A stretch of DNA of 64,000 nt from [Leptolyngbya] sp. PCC 7376. Lineage in GTDB: Bacteria; Cyanobacteriota; Cyanobacteriia; Cyanobacteriales; MRBY01. Made by a program: the position numbers and the translations under genes. The stretch lies in NCBI RefSeq assembly GCF_000316605.1, contig NC_019683.1, positions 4,882,036-4,946,035 of the forward strand, given 5' to 3'. Of the stretch, positions 1-8,796 are shown one piece after another. The notes below the pieces were generated by a model. It had not been told where the DNA came from, searched no databases, and was given only the letters and a program-made list of their open reading frames with translations. How positions within the stretch are numbered: the first letter of the stretch is position 1; the number at the start of each line of letters is the position of its first letter.

Positions 1-2451
1 ATTACGGGATTGGAGTGAAATTGATTCCACAGCCTGACGAATCATAATGCCACGGGATGTCACCAGCATTAATTCATTACCTGAATGAACGATCCGTAGA
101 GAAGCTAGGCGATCGCCCTTAGACTTAAATTTGATTGCCCGTAAACCAACGCCAGCACGATTTTGGAGTCGGAAACGCCCGACTTGAACACGCTTACCAA
201 AGCCTTTGGTCGTCACAGCCACAACCCAAGGGCCATTATCCACATCTTCAAGAATATCTTCGTTGTCCTCGTCCTCTTCCGCTTCATCCGATGCGGCGAT
301 CGCCGCCGTAATTTGTGCAGAAACAATGTCCATACTGACAAGCATGTCATCATCAGATTTGAGTTTCATCGCCCGCACACCACGGGTTGAGCGACCAAGG
401 GGACGAAGTTGTTTACTATCCGCTTGGAAATGAATGGCCATCCCTTCGCTACTCGCCACAATAATGCTGTCTTCTTGGCGAGCAAGGCGCACCCAATTGA
501 GTTGGTCACCATCTTCAAGGGAAATTGCGATTAAACCATTAGAACGAATGCGAGCAAATGCCGACAGAGTCGTTTTCTTGATATAACCATTCTGAGTCAG
601 CATTACAAGATATTCATCTTCCGTAAACTCACTGACCCGAATCATTGAAGTAATCTTTTCTTCCTTCGGAATCGGCAACAATTGAATAGCGGGCAAACCT
701 CTTGCCGTTCGGGAAGATTCAGGGATTTGGTAGGCATGGAGCGAATACACGACACCTCGATCTGTGAAGAACAACACATGGTCATGGTCACAACAGGTAA
801 GGAAGTGATCAATGCCATCGTCTTCCTTCATTTTTGCAGCCGCTTTACCGCGAGTCGCTCGGTTCTGGGCATCGAAAGTCGCCACAGGCATCCGTTTGAT
901 GTAACCTTGCTCCGTTAATAAAATTGCGGAGCGCTCATTGGCAATCAGGTCAATATCCTGTAAATCACCAGCGTCAAAGACAATCTCAGTGCGGCGATCG
1001 CTCTGGTGGATGGTCTTAATTTCGGTTAATTCATCTTCAATGATGGCGTCAACTCGCTCACGTCGCGCCAGAATATCTTCGAGATCAGTAATTTTGAGTT
1101 GCAGATCTTCATGCTCGGCCTGAATCTTATCTGCTTCAAGTGCTGTCAATCGACGCAACTGCATTTGAAGGATCGCATCAGCTTGAGGCTGACTTAGTTC
1201 GTAGCCTTCCATGAGTTCTGTACGAGCCGTTGCCGAGTCTGCTGCACGACGAATCAATGCAATTACAGCATCAAGATTACTGAGCGCAATTAACAAACCC
1301 TGCAAAATATGATCGCGTTCTCGGGCTTTGCGGAGTTCGTATTGCGTCCGGCGGGTAATGACTTCTACACGGAAGTCGAGGAACACAGTCAGAAACTGTT
1401 TTAGATTGAGGAGTTGAGGTTCACCATTAACCAAGGCCAACATATTTGCGCCAAAGTTATTCTGAAGTGGTGTGTGTTTGTAGAGATTATTCAGTACCAC
1501 CTGCGCATAAGCATCACGCTTCAGCTCAATCACAATCCGCATTCCTTGGCGATCGCTCTCATCGCGAATATCAGAAATACCATCGAGTCTCTTATCGTTT
1601 ACCATGTCGGCAATACGCTCGATCAAACCTGCTTTATTGGTTTGATAAGGAAGCTCTGTGACGATAATTGCTTCTTTTTCACGACCATTTTGGCGAAGCA
1701 TTTCAACCTCAGCCACACCACGCATCGTGATCGAACCACGCCCAGTCAAATAGGCATCTTTAATACCGGAACGACCCAAAATTTGAGCCCCTGTAGGGAA
1801 ATCTGGTGCCGGAATAAATTGCATCAATTCCTGAATCGTAATCTCAGGATTATGGATGAGAGCTGTTGCACCATCAATAATTTCGCCAAGGTTATGGGGG
1901 GGGATATTGGTTGCCATGCCCACCGCAATTCCGGAGGAACCATTCACCAAAAGTTGAGGAACTCGTGCAGGGAGAACAACGGGCTCTTGTTGCGAACCGT
2001 CAAAGTTATCGGCAAAATCAACGGTTTCTGACTCTATATCCCGCAATAACGCATTCGTCGTTAAAGACTGCAAACGCGATTCGGTATAACGCATTGCTGC
2101 GGGCGGATCGTTATCAATGGAGCCAAAGTTACCATGACCATTAATTAACGGATCTCGCATTGAGAAGTCCTGAGCCATCCGCACCAATGCATCATAAACC
2201 GCTGTATCACCGTGGGGATGGTATTTACCGAGCACTTCACCGACCACACGAGCACATTTTCGAAACGGGCGTTCGGGGGTCAAACCCAACTCATACATTG
2301 CGTAGAGAATACGGCGGTGAACAGGTTTTAAACCATCCCTCGCATCTGGCAATGCCCGACCAACGATGACACTCATCGCATACTCTAAGTACGAGCGAGA
2401 CATCTCGTTACTCAGATCAGTGGGAATAATGCGCTCCTGTGGGGAGGTCAT
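1..2451 (-). CDS. gyrA: DNA gyrase subunit A (3' end cut by window edge)
   Basis: Type IIA topoisomerase subunit that cuts and rejoins DNA; with GyrB it introduces negative supercoils. 817 codons are visible and the frame is still open at base 1, so the C-terminus is missing. The N-terminus ([17 protein letters not shown]) leads into the breakage-reunion domain, with the conserved HPHGD segment and the catalytic tyrosine in AAMRYTES. That tyrosine is residue 122, the same number as in E. coli GyrA. After the coiled coil, repeated beta-pinwheel blades follow, including a GyrA-box-like QNRATRGK, which is a loose match to the QRRGGKG consensus. The ATG at 2449-2451 is the first start that gives this N-terminus. 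A ParC-type paralogue is the alternative, because cyanobacteria can carry two GyrA-like genes; the pinwheel favours GyrA. Confidence 0.93.
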   Translation of the reverse strand, partial: MTSPQERIIPTDLSNEMSRSYLEYAMSVIVGRALPDARDGLKPVHRRILYAMYELGLTPERPFRKCARVVGEVLGKYHPHGDTAVYDALVRMAQDFSMRDPLINGHGNFGSIDNDPPAAMRYTESRLQSLTTNALLRDIESETVDFADNFDGSQQEPVVLPARVPQLLVNGSSGIAVGMATNIPPHNLGEIIDGATALIHNPEITIQELMQFIPAPDFPTGAQILGRSGIKDAYLTGRGSITMRGVAEVEMLRQNGREKEAIIVTELPYQTNKAGLIERIADMVNDKRLDGISDIRDESDRQGMRIVIELKRDAYAQVVLNNLYKHTPLQNNFGANMLALVNGEPQLLNLKQFLTVFLDFRVEVITRRTQYELRKARERDHILQGLLIALSNLDAVIALIRRAADSATARTELMEGYELSQPQADAILQMQLRRLTALEADKIQAEHEDLQLKITDLEDILARRERVDAIIEDELTEIKTIHQSDRRTEIVFDAGDLQDIDLIANERSAILLTEQGYIKRMPVATFDAQNRATRGKAAAKMKEDDGIDHFLTCCDHDHVLFFTDRGVVYSLHAYQIPESSRTARGLPAIQLLPIPKEEKITSMIRVSEFTEDEYLVMLTQNGYIKKTTLSAFARIRSNGLIAISLEDGDQLNWVRLARQEDSIIVASSEGMAIHFQADSKQLRPLGRSTRGVRAMKLKSDDDMLVSMDIVSAQITAAIAASDEAEEDEDNEDILEDVDNGPWVVAVTTKGFGKRVQVGRFRLQNRAGVGLRAIKFKSKGDRLASLRIVHSGNELMLVTSRGIMIRQAVESISLQSRN

Positions 2452-2493
2452 AGGTTTTCGGCTCCGATACGTTGAAAATTAGTCAATAACCAC

Positions 2494-2530
2494 AAAAAAA
2501 GAGTAAAAACGACGAAAATTCACTCTTTTT
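2494..2530 (-). terminator. Possible terminator between comEC and gyrA
   Basis: An inverted repeat AAAAAGAGT (2496-2504) / ACTCTTTTT (2522-2530) has a 17-nt loop. Read on the minus strand it is followed by a run of T, as expected for an intrinsic terminator behind comEC. The stem is AT-rich, so it may be weak, and gyrA starts only about 45 bases further on. Confidence 0.35.
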
Positions 2531-2618
2531 AAGTCAGGATTATTTATCTTATTAGGCATTATTTTAGCATATTTCCTAAAGCGTCTAAACGAGACAGAAC
2601 GGGAGATTAGAGGTCTTA

Positions 2619-4805
2619 TCACTTTGGCGCAACAGAAATTAATCCTTGCTTGGGAGTCCATTGAATTACACCATCTTCATCAGTCCAGTAAATGATGGAA
2701 TTTGCCGCCAGAAAATGGTCACGACGAGAACCTATGGCGATCACCCCTTGAGGCTTGAGAGTTTCCCAAAGTTTAAGATCTATATTTTTTGGATTCGTGA
2801 TCAAATAGCCTTTCGATAGTTCGAGCAATGGTGGGTCATCCGCATGGCAATCGCCCAAAATATAAAACGTGTTTTCTGCGACTCTTAATTCAAACAATAA
2901 AGGTTTTTCTTGCAGGATTTGAAATCGTATATTTCCAATCTTTTTTTGCTCAAAAGGTTGAAGATAATGGCTGTCATCCTGATTGATTCCAGTCACATAT
3001 TCGTCTTCAATTTTATATCTATTCTCAAGCACGGAGTCTACAATTAAGTCTTCTGATTTTTGTGGTTTGACTAAAGCATCAATCTCACTTATCCCAGCTT
3101 GATCAAGAAAAGAAAATAAAGAAGATTCAACAGATTTTTCTAGTGAAGACTCAAATACAATTGTTTTACCGTTTACTTGAGCTATTAAAGTTGGTTGATC
3201 GCCAGCTGCAAAAACAACTATTTTTGTTGTTGTATAGTGTTTCACTACCAAGAAACTAACAAATAAAAAACAAAGGCCAAGACCTAATATTTTGCTTTGT
3301 CGCTGTCCCCATTTCGTTAGCCAAATAGAGAGCATTATGCCGTAAATAATCATGAGCTGCGACCAATGTAATGATGCAACTGATAAATTGCTGGCTGGCA
3401 ATGCAACAACTTTTTCCACCAACCACAACATCGCACTAAGAGGAAATCCCACTAAATAGGCGATCGCCCCACCAAGAATAGGAATAAATAAACCAATAGC
3501 TCCACTAAGCATTCCTCCCAAACTCACAATTGCAATTGGCAGTGAAAACAAGATACTAAGAGGGATACTATAAGTTGCGATCACATTAAACTCATAGGCG
3601 AGAAGAGGTAATATCCATAAACTTGCTGCCATCGGAATAGCGATCACGGTAGCTATAGTTGGCGGAACAAAATCTAGCTTTTTTTGAATCGGATCGAGCG
3701 TTGTCAAGAGCCCAAATGTCGCTAAAAAACTAAGCTGAAAACCCAGATCCCAGATCCATAAAGGATTATACAAAAGTAACAATGTCGCAGCGAGCAACAG
3801 CAAACTCAGCGGTTTAACTTGCCGATCTAAAACAAGTGCAGTAAGTCCGGCTCCTCCCATCAAAGCAGCTCTCAATATAGATGGCTGAAAACCAGTCAAC
3901 AAAACATAAAAAGAAAGAATAGTGACACCAGCATAAAATTGCATTTTCACTGTTTTTTTTCTCGTCAACCATTGCGTAAATCCAAGCAACAGAGAGACAT
4001 GAAAGCCCGAAGCCGCAACTGTATAAGCCAGCCCGGCTTTCACCCATAAGTGATAGAGAGATTCAGGAAGATCGACAACTTTCTGACCTAGAACCATTGC
4101 ACTTAATAAAGTTGCTTTATCTGGATCTAAAAACCTTTGGTGAATATTAATAATTTTCTCTCTAACTCTAGAGATTCCAAAACTTGATGATTGAGAAGAT
4201 AGAATTTTCCAGCTTTTAAATCCAAAGAAAGCATTATTTTTTTGAAGGTATTTTGCAAAATCAAATGACCAAGGATCTTTTGGAGATTTTGGTTGATATA
4301 GACGACCCTGCAATGTGGCATTATCACCAGCCTTTATTTCCTGTTCTATCTCATCAAGAGTTATGTAGAGTTTCTCTTGGATAGGAAATTGCTCGAATTT
4401 TGTTGTCAGTATTTCTGTAGTAAACCAAAAAGTTTGTTTTCCAGTACTTTTTGTACGAGGTTGACTTGCGATTTTACCGGAGATTTCGATTGGATATTTT
4501 AATAAAGTTGCTTCTTCTTGAGTCAGTTGAAAGAGTGGGCTTCTTGCTAGATTCGGTGTTCGGAATTGAAAGTAACTGACTGCCAACAATGCAATCAAAC
4601 CAGAGTTCAATACAAGTTGAGCTCTCATTTGCCAAAAATGTCGTGGCAGAATCCAGATCAATAACCCAGTTAGAGCGGTGATCGCCCCTAAGACAGTGAC
4701 CCATTGTAAAACTGTAGGATTAGCATTAATCCCTCCCCACAGACAAGTCAAAAATAAACCGAGCACATAGCCAAAACAAAGAATTGCACCATGATTAATA
4801 TTCAT
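2619..4805 (-). CDS. comEC: ComEC/Rec2-type DNA uptake channel, C-terminal nuclease-like domain degenerate
   Basis: Inner-membrane channel family that moves single-stranded DNA into the cytoplasm during natural transformation. The 728 residues run as two N-terminal membrane segments, a periplasmic OB-like region (about 90-205, DUF4131 type), and then the polytopic Competence domain (about 225-510) with the typical VAASGFHVSLLLGF and GFQPSILRAALMGG stretches. The C-terminal 200 residues align by eye with the metallo-beta-lactamase domain of ComEC (VVFAAGDQPTLIAQVNGKTIV, like DVGQGDATLI...NGKTILID). Where the HxHxDH metal motif should follow, the sequence reads LVKPQKSED. The gene is monocistronic on the minus strand upstream of gyrA. 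Family assignment is firm; a working nuclease activity is doubtful. Confidence 0.85.
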   Translation of the reverse strand: MNINHGAILCFGYVLGLFLTCLWGGINANPTVLQWVTVLGAITALTGLLIWILPRHFWQMRAQLVLNSGLIALLAVSYFQFRTPNLARSPLFQLTQEEATLLKYPIEISGKIASQPRTKSTGKQTFWFTTEILTTKFEQFPIQEKLYITLDEIEQEIKAGDNATLQGRLYQPKSPKDPWSFDFAKYLQKNNAFFGFKSWKILSSQSSSFGISRVREKIINIHQRFLDPDKATLLSAMVLGQKVVDLPESLYHLWVKAGLAYTVAASGFHVSLLLGFTQWLTRKKTVKMQFYAGVTILSFYVLLTGFQPSILRAALMGGAGLTALVLDRQVKPLSLLLLAATLLLLYNPLWIWDLGFQLSFLATFGLLTTLDPIQKKLDFVPPTIATVIAIPMAASLWILPLLAYEFNVIATYSIPLSILFSLPIAIVSLGGMLSGAIGLFIPILGGAIAYLVGFPLSAMLWLVEKVVALPASNLSVASLHWSQLMIIYGIMLSIWLTKWGQRQSKILGLGLCFLFVSFLVVKHYTTTKIVVFAAGDQPTLIAQVNGKTIVFESSLEKSVESSLFSFLDQAGISEIDALVKPQKSEDLIVDSVLENRYKIEDEYVTGINQDDSHYLQPFEQKKIGNIRFQILQEKPLLFELRVAENTFYILGDCHADDPPLLELSKGYLITNPKNIDLKLWETLKPQGVIAIGSRRDHFLAANSIIYWTDEDGVIQWTPKQGLISVAPK

Positions 4806-5501
4806 GATTTTTTCGTAGTAGCCAATTCAATAAAATACAATTACAAAATTCAGACAAACTATCTGCATTATTCAGAACAGCGAAGTAAACGAAAATATCG
4901 CTCAAGATCACCGATATTGTCCATGGTGAAACAGCCAAGAATTAGCATTCTAGAGATTTACAACCAAAACTTTAGAGATAGCAGACAAGACACACTATGT
5001 GTATACATGACAAAGTATAAAGCTTTTCCAGTAAATCACACACTAAGAAAAATATTTATACGTAATGGTAAATTACAAAAATTCAATAAGTATCATAGAT
5101 AAAGCCATATAAACAACAAATCTCACAGCATTTCACATCTATATATTCATATTTTCTTAATCTTAATCTTCTGTTTTTCAGCCAAAAGTCGCATTCAAAA
5201 TTATCGGAAACTGAAATACAATCATATATATACAATTAAGTTCTTAAGCTAGTAGAAGTAATATTTCACCAAACTAAAATATCAAGGAAATGAGTTCCAA
5301 TAAAGTCAAGATATTCAGCTCTAAGTATCTCAAATCAATATAAAAAAGAGACTTAAAGCTAGACTTCGAAGAAGTGTTTTTTTGATATTTCTCAGAGTGT
5401 ATATATAGCTTTATCTTTATTCAAAAGAGAAAAGACAATAGCTTAATAAAAAACTCCAGACTCTCTCTCTGAGAGCCATTTAAGCTTGATATTGACCAGA
5501 G
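4806..5501. other. AT-rich intergenic region between divergent comEC and the GGDEF-EAL gene
   Basis: About 700 bases of strongly AT-rich DNA separating divergently transcribed genes. A 103-codon frame beginning near 4791 has a basic, low-complexity translation and no ribosome binding site, so I do not accept it as a gene. Promoters for both neighbours must lie here, but I cannot name one with confidence. Confidence 0.5.
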
Positions 5502-8204
5502 ATGAAAAATTTCACAACCCAGATTACTGAAGAAAAAAATATATCTAGATATCTATCAAGACAGCTTTGGCAGAAAAAAAGTGATACCTTTGCGAATTCA
5601 CAGAACAAAATAATCATCAAAGCTATCAGTAATCTACTTAGTCAAGAAATTGAATTTCGAAATCAAATTATTAATGCCTTACCAGATTTAGTTTGGCTAA
5701 AAGACTCTAATGGTTTTTATCTTGCCTGCAATAAACGCTTTGAGGATTTTTTTGGCACAACGAAACAAGAAATTATTGGGAAGACAGATCGCGATTTTAT
5801 GGAGTCTGAACTAGCCAATTTTTTCAGCAAGCAGGCTCAGAAAGCGATCAAGAAAGGTTCATCAGTCACAAACGAAGAATGGATTACATTTGCAAAAGAC
5901 GAACATCGTAAGCTTTTAAAAACAACAAAACTACCGATATATAACCAAAACAAAAAATTGATTGGTGTCTTAGGCATTGGACACAACATCACAAAGTCTA
6001 GAAAATCCGAAGAAAGTTTAGGACATCGTGAAGAGCGATTTTCGCTCGCGATGCGTGGTGCCAATGACGGTTTATGGGACTGGAATTTAGAGACAAATGA
6101 AACCTACTATTCACCCCGTTGGAAAAGTATGCTGGGGTATGAAGAAGAGGAACTAGAAAATCAATTTAGTACTTGGGAAAAGCTTGTACACCCCGATGAC
6201 AAAAATATTGTCTTAGATAGAGTTCAGGATTATTTAGCAGGTGCCATAGATGCATTCGAAGTGGAAATGCGAATGATTCATAAAGACGGCCATAACGTTT
6301 TTGTCTTGTCTCGTGCCTTTCTGGTGCATCGTGAATCTGATGACAAGGCGACCCGTCTCGTCGGCACCCATGTTGATATTACAGATCGAAAAAAAGCTGA
6401 GGCATTTGATAATAGAAATGCCGAAATTTTAGAAATGATTGCCACAGGTAAGCCAGCATCAGCTATCTATGCTGAAATTGCTTTGCTGTATGAAGAACGT
6501 CACCCAGGCCTCCGATGCTCAATGCTGGAATTAGAGAATGGCAGGTTGTTACACGGGGGGGCACCAAGCTTACCACAAGCATATTGTGATGCAGTCCATG
6601 GTCTCAAAAATGGCCCGAATGTCGGCTCCTGCGGCACTTCAACATATACAGGGAAACGTGTCCTTGTCGAAAATATTGAGACTGATCCTAAATGGGCAAA
6701 AATCAAACATGTAGCCCTTCCCCATGGCATGCGCTGCTGTTGGTCTGAGCCAATCAAAAGCTCTTCGGGGAAAGTACTCGGCGCATTTGGAATGTACTAT
6801 GACTACCCGGCCTTACCGAATGAAGAGGAATCTAATGATCTCACGTCTGCGGCGAGGTTAGCCGGGATTGTGATGGAGCGAGATCATGCCCAAAAACGTA
6901 TTCGGGAGTTAGCTTATACCGATGAATTAACTAAACTTGCTAGTCGTGCCCACTTTTATGAAGATCTTGAGGAATTAATCGAAATTAGCGATCGCCACAA
7001 ACGCCGTTTTGGTCTTCTTTATATCGACTTAGACAATTTCAAAGGGGTTAATGACAGTCTCGGACATGATGCTGGCGATGTACTGCTTCAGAAAATTGCT
7101 AAGCGTTTAGAAAAAATTAGTCGTACAGGTGATTTTGTTGCCCGACTCAGTGGCGATGAATTCTGTATTCTCGTTAAAGATATTGATGACGATTATGCCA
7201 CAGCCCATGTTGCCCAGCGTTGTCTAGAAAGAATCTCCAAACCTGTCGAGTTATCAGGTCGAAAGTTCACCCCTGCATGCAGTATTGGCATTGCCCATTA
7301 TCCCGACGATGGTCAGGATTTATCCACTTTGCTGAAAGCTGCGGATACGTCACTTTATGCCGCTAAAGAACGCGGCAAAAATCAGTATGCCTTCTACGAA
7401 CAAAAATTTACGGATCAGGCAGAATATCGTTTTCGGGTAGAACAGAATTTGAGAGAGGCAGTCGAAACACAACAATTGTCCCTCGTTTATCAACCCAAAA
7501 TTGAGATGAGTACTGGCAAAATTATTGGGGTTGAGGCCTTGTCACGGTGGTATCACCCAAAATTAGGACAAGTGCCACCGAATGAGTTTATTGATACGGC
7601 GGAAAGAATTGGGATGATTAAACCGCTCACAGAGTGGGTTTTAAAAATCGCTTGCAATCAAGCTGTTGCGTGGAAAAGGCAAGGTTTACCGTCATTAAGG
7701 ATGGCTGTAAATATTTCTCCTAGTCATTTTCTCGATAATGATTTTATGCCCTTAATTAGTAGAGTCATCGCGGAGACAGGGATAAATCCCGAGAATCTGG
7801 AATTAGAGGTTACGGAAAGTGTTGTGCAGACTGACCCACAGAATCTTGAGATTTTCCAACAGTTAAAAGAGCTTGGTATTTCACTAGCCATTGACGATTT
7901 TGGGATCGGTTACTCATCTTTTGCCTCTCTCAAACATTTGGCAGTGGATTATTTAAAGATTGATAAATACTTTGTGAATGACATGCTTACTGATCAGAAA
8001 TCAAAACTTCTAGTAGGCTCAATGGTTGAAATGGGACATATTCTAGGTCATGAAATTGTTGCAGAAGGGATTGAGACAGTTGAGCAATATCAAATACTTA
8101 AAAGTTTTGGTTGTGAGGTTGCTCAAGGCTATTTATTCAGTAGAGCTGTCAATGCAGAGACCATTACCAACCTATTAAATAAAAATGTCATACACCCTGA
8201 ATAA
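5502..8204 (+). CDS. PAS-PAS-GAF-GGDEF-EAL cyclic-di-GMP signalling protein
   Basis: 900-residue soluble sensor predicted to make and/or degrade cyclic-di-GMP. Order: PAS about 50-165 (INALPDLVWLKDSNGFYLAC), PAS_3 with PAC about 175-300, GAF about 305-465, GGDEF about 475-635, EAL about 645-895. The GGDEF signature reads SGDEF (S550), a substitution found in active cyclases. An RxxD inhibitory site (RTGD, 541-544) sits exactly five residues upstream, as in product-inhibited cyclases. The EAL domain keeps EAL (678-680), the Asn of NISP, the Glu of EVTES, the DDFGIGYSS loop, the Lys of LKIDK and the Glu of EGIE, so it should be a competent phosphodiesterase. No membrane segments were seen. The GAF domain lacks the Cys-His pair of bilin-binding types. 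Which activity dominates cannot be told from sequence. Confidence 0.93.
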   Translation: MKNFTTQITEEKNISRYLSRQLWQKKSDTFANSQNKIIIKAISNLLSQEIEFRNQIINALPDLVWLKDSNGFYLACNKRFEDFFGTTKQEIIGKTDRDFMESELANFFSKQAQKAIKKGSSVTNEEWITFAKDEHRKLLKTTKLPIYNQNKKLIGVLGIGHNITKSRKSEESLGHREERFSLAMRGANDGLWDWNLETNETYYSPRWKSMLGYEEEELENQFSTWEKLVHPDDKNIVLDRVQDYLAGAIDAFEVEMRMIHKDGHNVFVLSRAFLVHRESDDKATRLVGTHVDITDRKKAEAFDNRNAEILEMIATGKPASAIYAEIALLYEERHPGLRCSMLELENGRLLHGGAPSLPQAYCDAVHGLKNGPNVGSCGTSTYTGKRVLVENIETDPKWAKIKHVALPHGMRCCWSEPIKSSSGKVLGAFGMYYDYPALPNEEESNDLTSAARLAGIVMERDHAQKRIRELAYTDELTKLASRAHFYEDLEELIEISDRHKRRFGLLYIDLDNFKGVNDSLGHDAGDVLLQKIAKRLEKISRTGDFVARLSGDEFCILVKDIDDDYATAHVAQRCLERISKPVELSGRKFTPACSIGIAHYPDDGQDLSTLLKAADTSLYAAKERGKNQYAFYEQKFTDQAEYRFRVEQNLREAVETQQLSLVYQPKIEMSTGKIIGVEALSRWYHPKLGQVPPNEFIDTAERIGMIKPLTEWVLKIACNQAVAWKRQGLPSLRMAVNISPSHFLDNDFMPLISRVIAETGINPENLELEVTESVVQTDPQNLEIFQQLKELGISLAIDDFGIGYSSFASLKHLAVDYLKIDKYFVNDMLTDQKSKLLVGSMVEMGHILGHEIVAEGIETVEQYQILKSFGCEVAQGYLFSRAVNAETITNLLNKNVIHPE

Positions 8205-8350
8205 TCCATAGATTAATATCCATATTTTTCGTTTTTCAAAGCTTCATTTAGAACATTTTTTTCTCATGGCGAGAGGAAAAAATGAGATTGATTAAAGAAA
8301 ATTAGAGGGAAGAGTTTCTGTCAGAAAAAGGGAAAGGCGATCGCCTGCTG

Positions 8351-8356
8351 TATAAT
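8351..8356 (+). promoter_or_regulatory. Candidate -10 element of the B12-uptake locus
   Basis: A perfect TATAAT lies about 10 bases before the first paired base of the cobalamin riboswitch, where a transcript carrying the complete aptamer should begin. No convincing -35 box is visible at the normal spacing; a HIP1 octamer (GGCGATCGCC) occupies part of the spacer. Confidence 0.5.
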
Positions 8357-8361
8357 GATGG

Positions 8362-8495
8362 CCTTATCGGTTTTGTCGAGGAACAGTCGACAAAAGCAAT
8401 GGGGAAAGAATGGTGCAAATCCATCGCTGTCCCGCAACTGTAATGAAGGTTTAGTGATTACTAGCTTCTGAGTCAGGATGCCCGCCGATAGTTAT
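8362..8495 (+). promoter_or_regulatory. Cobalamin (B12) riboswitch aptamer
   Basis: The leader of the TonB-receptor gene carries the signature blocks of the cobalamin riboswitch. These are a closing arm pair TTTTGTCGA / TCGACAAAA (8371-8394), the core GGGGAAAGAATGGTGCAAATCC (8401-8422; first and last ten bases match GGGAAn..GGTGnAAnTCC), the nearly invariant B12 box CCCGCAACTGTAA (8431-8443), and the 3' block GAGTCAGGATGCCCGCC (8470-8486). These regions fold into the four-way-junction aptamer that binds adenosyl- or methylcobalamin and lowers expression of downstream uptake genes. The approximate limits are set by the recognisable blocks. Which corrinoid subclass it binds cannot be decided by eye. 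Confidence 0.93.
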
Positions 8496-8548
8496 ACGTA
8501 CATGATCACTATTTACATCTGCGAGGTACGGATGCTGTATTCCATTCC

Positions 8549-8573
8549 ATTGGCGATCGCCAATCAATTTTTT
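8549..8573 (+). terminator. Candidate riboswitch expression-platform terminator built on a HIP1 palindrome
   Basis: A perfect 16-nt palindrome, ATTGGCGATCGCCAAT (8549-8564), centred on HIP1, is followed after CAA by six T (8568-8573). It can form a 6-bp stem with a GATC loop. Its position, about 55 bases behind the B12 aptamer and over 200 bases before the receptor start, suits transcription termination control. The stem is short and the T run is offset, so control of translation is an alternative. Confidence 0.4.
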
Positions 8574-8796
8574 AGTTCTCTTAAATATTTTTCTGCTGCG
8601 TTTCTGTTCTCACCACACAACGCAAAGACGTAGATTTCAAAAGCTTTTTAATGTCTAAATATTATTTACTTTAGCTCAATTCAAATTGAGTGATATTTCC
8701 TTTGCTTTAATGCCATTTTTATCGCAGGACAGTATTTCTTCAATCGATCTATAAATCACCATTTTTTTAATCTTTTGCCACCGACTTCCCAAAAAT

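Noticed and set aside
4791-5102. 103-codon plus-strand frame in the AT-rich region behind comEC
   Set aside because: Translation is basic and low in complexity, no ribosome binding site, and it begins inside the comEC start; consistent with chance in AT-rich DNA.
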